Assembly: GCA_905221605.1 (NCBI GenBank)
Contig: CAJNDS010002377.1
Location: 244,501 to 308,500 of the forward strand
Length of the DNA: 64,000 bases
Direction of reading: 5' to 3'
Source of the DNA: Symbiodinium natans
Lineage: Eukaryota > Sar > Dinophyceae > Suessiales > Symbiodiniaceae
Shown: positions 63,890 to 64,000 of the stretch, in pieces
How the letters are laid out: each line of letters starts with the position of its first letter
Position numbering within the stretch: the first letter of the stretch is position 1
Program-made: the position numbers and the translations under genes
Notes under the pieces: generated by a model
Database searches by the model: none
The model's input: the letters and a program-made list of their open reading frames with translations, nothing else
Told to the model about the DNA's origin: nothing

Positions 63890-64000
63890 AGAGGCAGCAC
63901 AGAGCTACAACTCCACTTTCCAGGCTGTGTGAACAATCTGGCATTGTCCTGCTCGGGCTCAGACTTCTCGGACTCCTCGAGCGGCAGAACCCAGACCGTG

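Noticed and set aside
1-64000. tRNA, rRNA, spliced-leader RNA gene or CRISPR array
   Set aside because: No cloverleaf with matching A/B boxes, no conserved rRNA segment, no full-length spliced leader followed by a donor, and no equal-length spacer/repeat array was seen by eye; a covariance-model search could still find a diverged small RNA.

Overview
This window looks like nuclear DNA of a dinoflagellate, most likely a Symbiodiniaceae-type alga. The reasons are: a 13-nt match to the 3' end of the dinoflagellate spliced leader, followed by a second partial copy (5615-5634); non-canonical GC and GA 5' splice sites; many interstitial TTTAGGG/CCCTAAA telomere-type tracts; EF-hand and ribonuclease-inhibitor-type LRR genes; a Ty1/copia polyprotein; and very large, repeat-rich spacers. 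No rRNA, tRNA, CRISPR or bacterial operon structure was seen.

Layout. 1-5403 (+) is a copia-type polyprotein open at the window edge, followed by a polypurine tract and a probable 3' LTR start. From 5.9 to 59.1 kb almost every supportable coding segment lies on the minus strand, which is the unidirectional gene arrangement known in dinoflagellates. In coordinate order these are: a truncated and a longer copy of an ankyrin-like gene (5.9-8.4 kb); an intronless amino-acid transporter (10.3-11.7 kb); EF-hand or EF-hand-like exons (14.0, 18.0 and 20.0 kb); a secreted or anchored LamG-like gene (16.4-17.0 kb) with a paralogue in a duplicated segment at 54.3-55.1 kb; a two-exon unknown gene (21.2-21.7 kb); two paralogous RRM-like exons (37.1 and 43.6 kb); an LRR gene in which each repeat is one 84-bp exon separated by about 56-bp introns (37.8-39.4 kb); a His/Gly-rich multi-exon gene (44.8-47.4 kb); a four-exon CobW/COG0523 GTPase with an extra C-terminal domain (49.05-50.75 kb); and a small multi-exon gene with duplicated exons (58.2-59.1 kb).

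Many real exons are far too short to stand out as long open frames. They were found by reading for acceptor AG, coherent peptide, then donor. Several have a donor that is itself the start of a telomere-like tract (G|GTTTAGGG), or an acceptor preceded by CCCTAAA tracts, which suggests introns built from telomere-like repeats. Other notable structures are a 537-bp element with perfect 27-bp terminal inverted repeats and a perfect 8-bp target duplication (55318-55870), a large CCAAAA hairpin (61.17-61.45 kb) next to a strikingly AT-rich repeat block (61.45-62.99 kb), two foldback repeats, and several tandem satellites.

The genes do not form an evident pathway. They are a typical mixture of a calcium-binding family, metal homeostasis (CobW, possibly the His-rich protein), transport, and repeat-domain proteins, embedded in duplicated and transposon-derived spacer.
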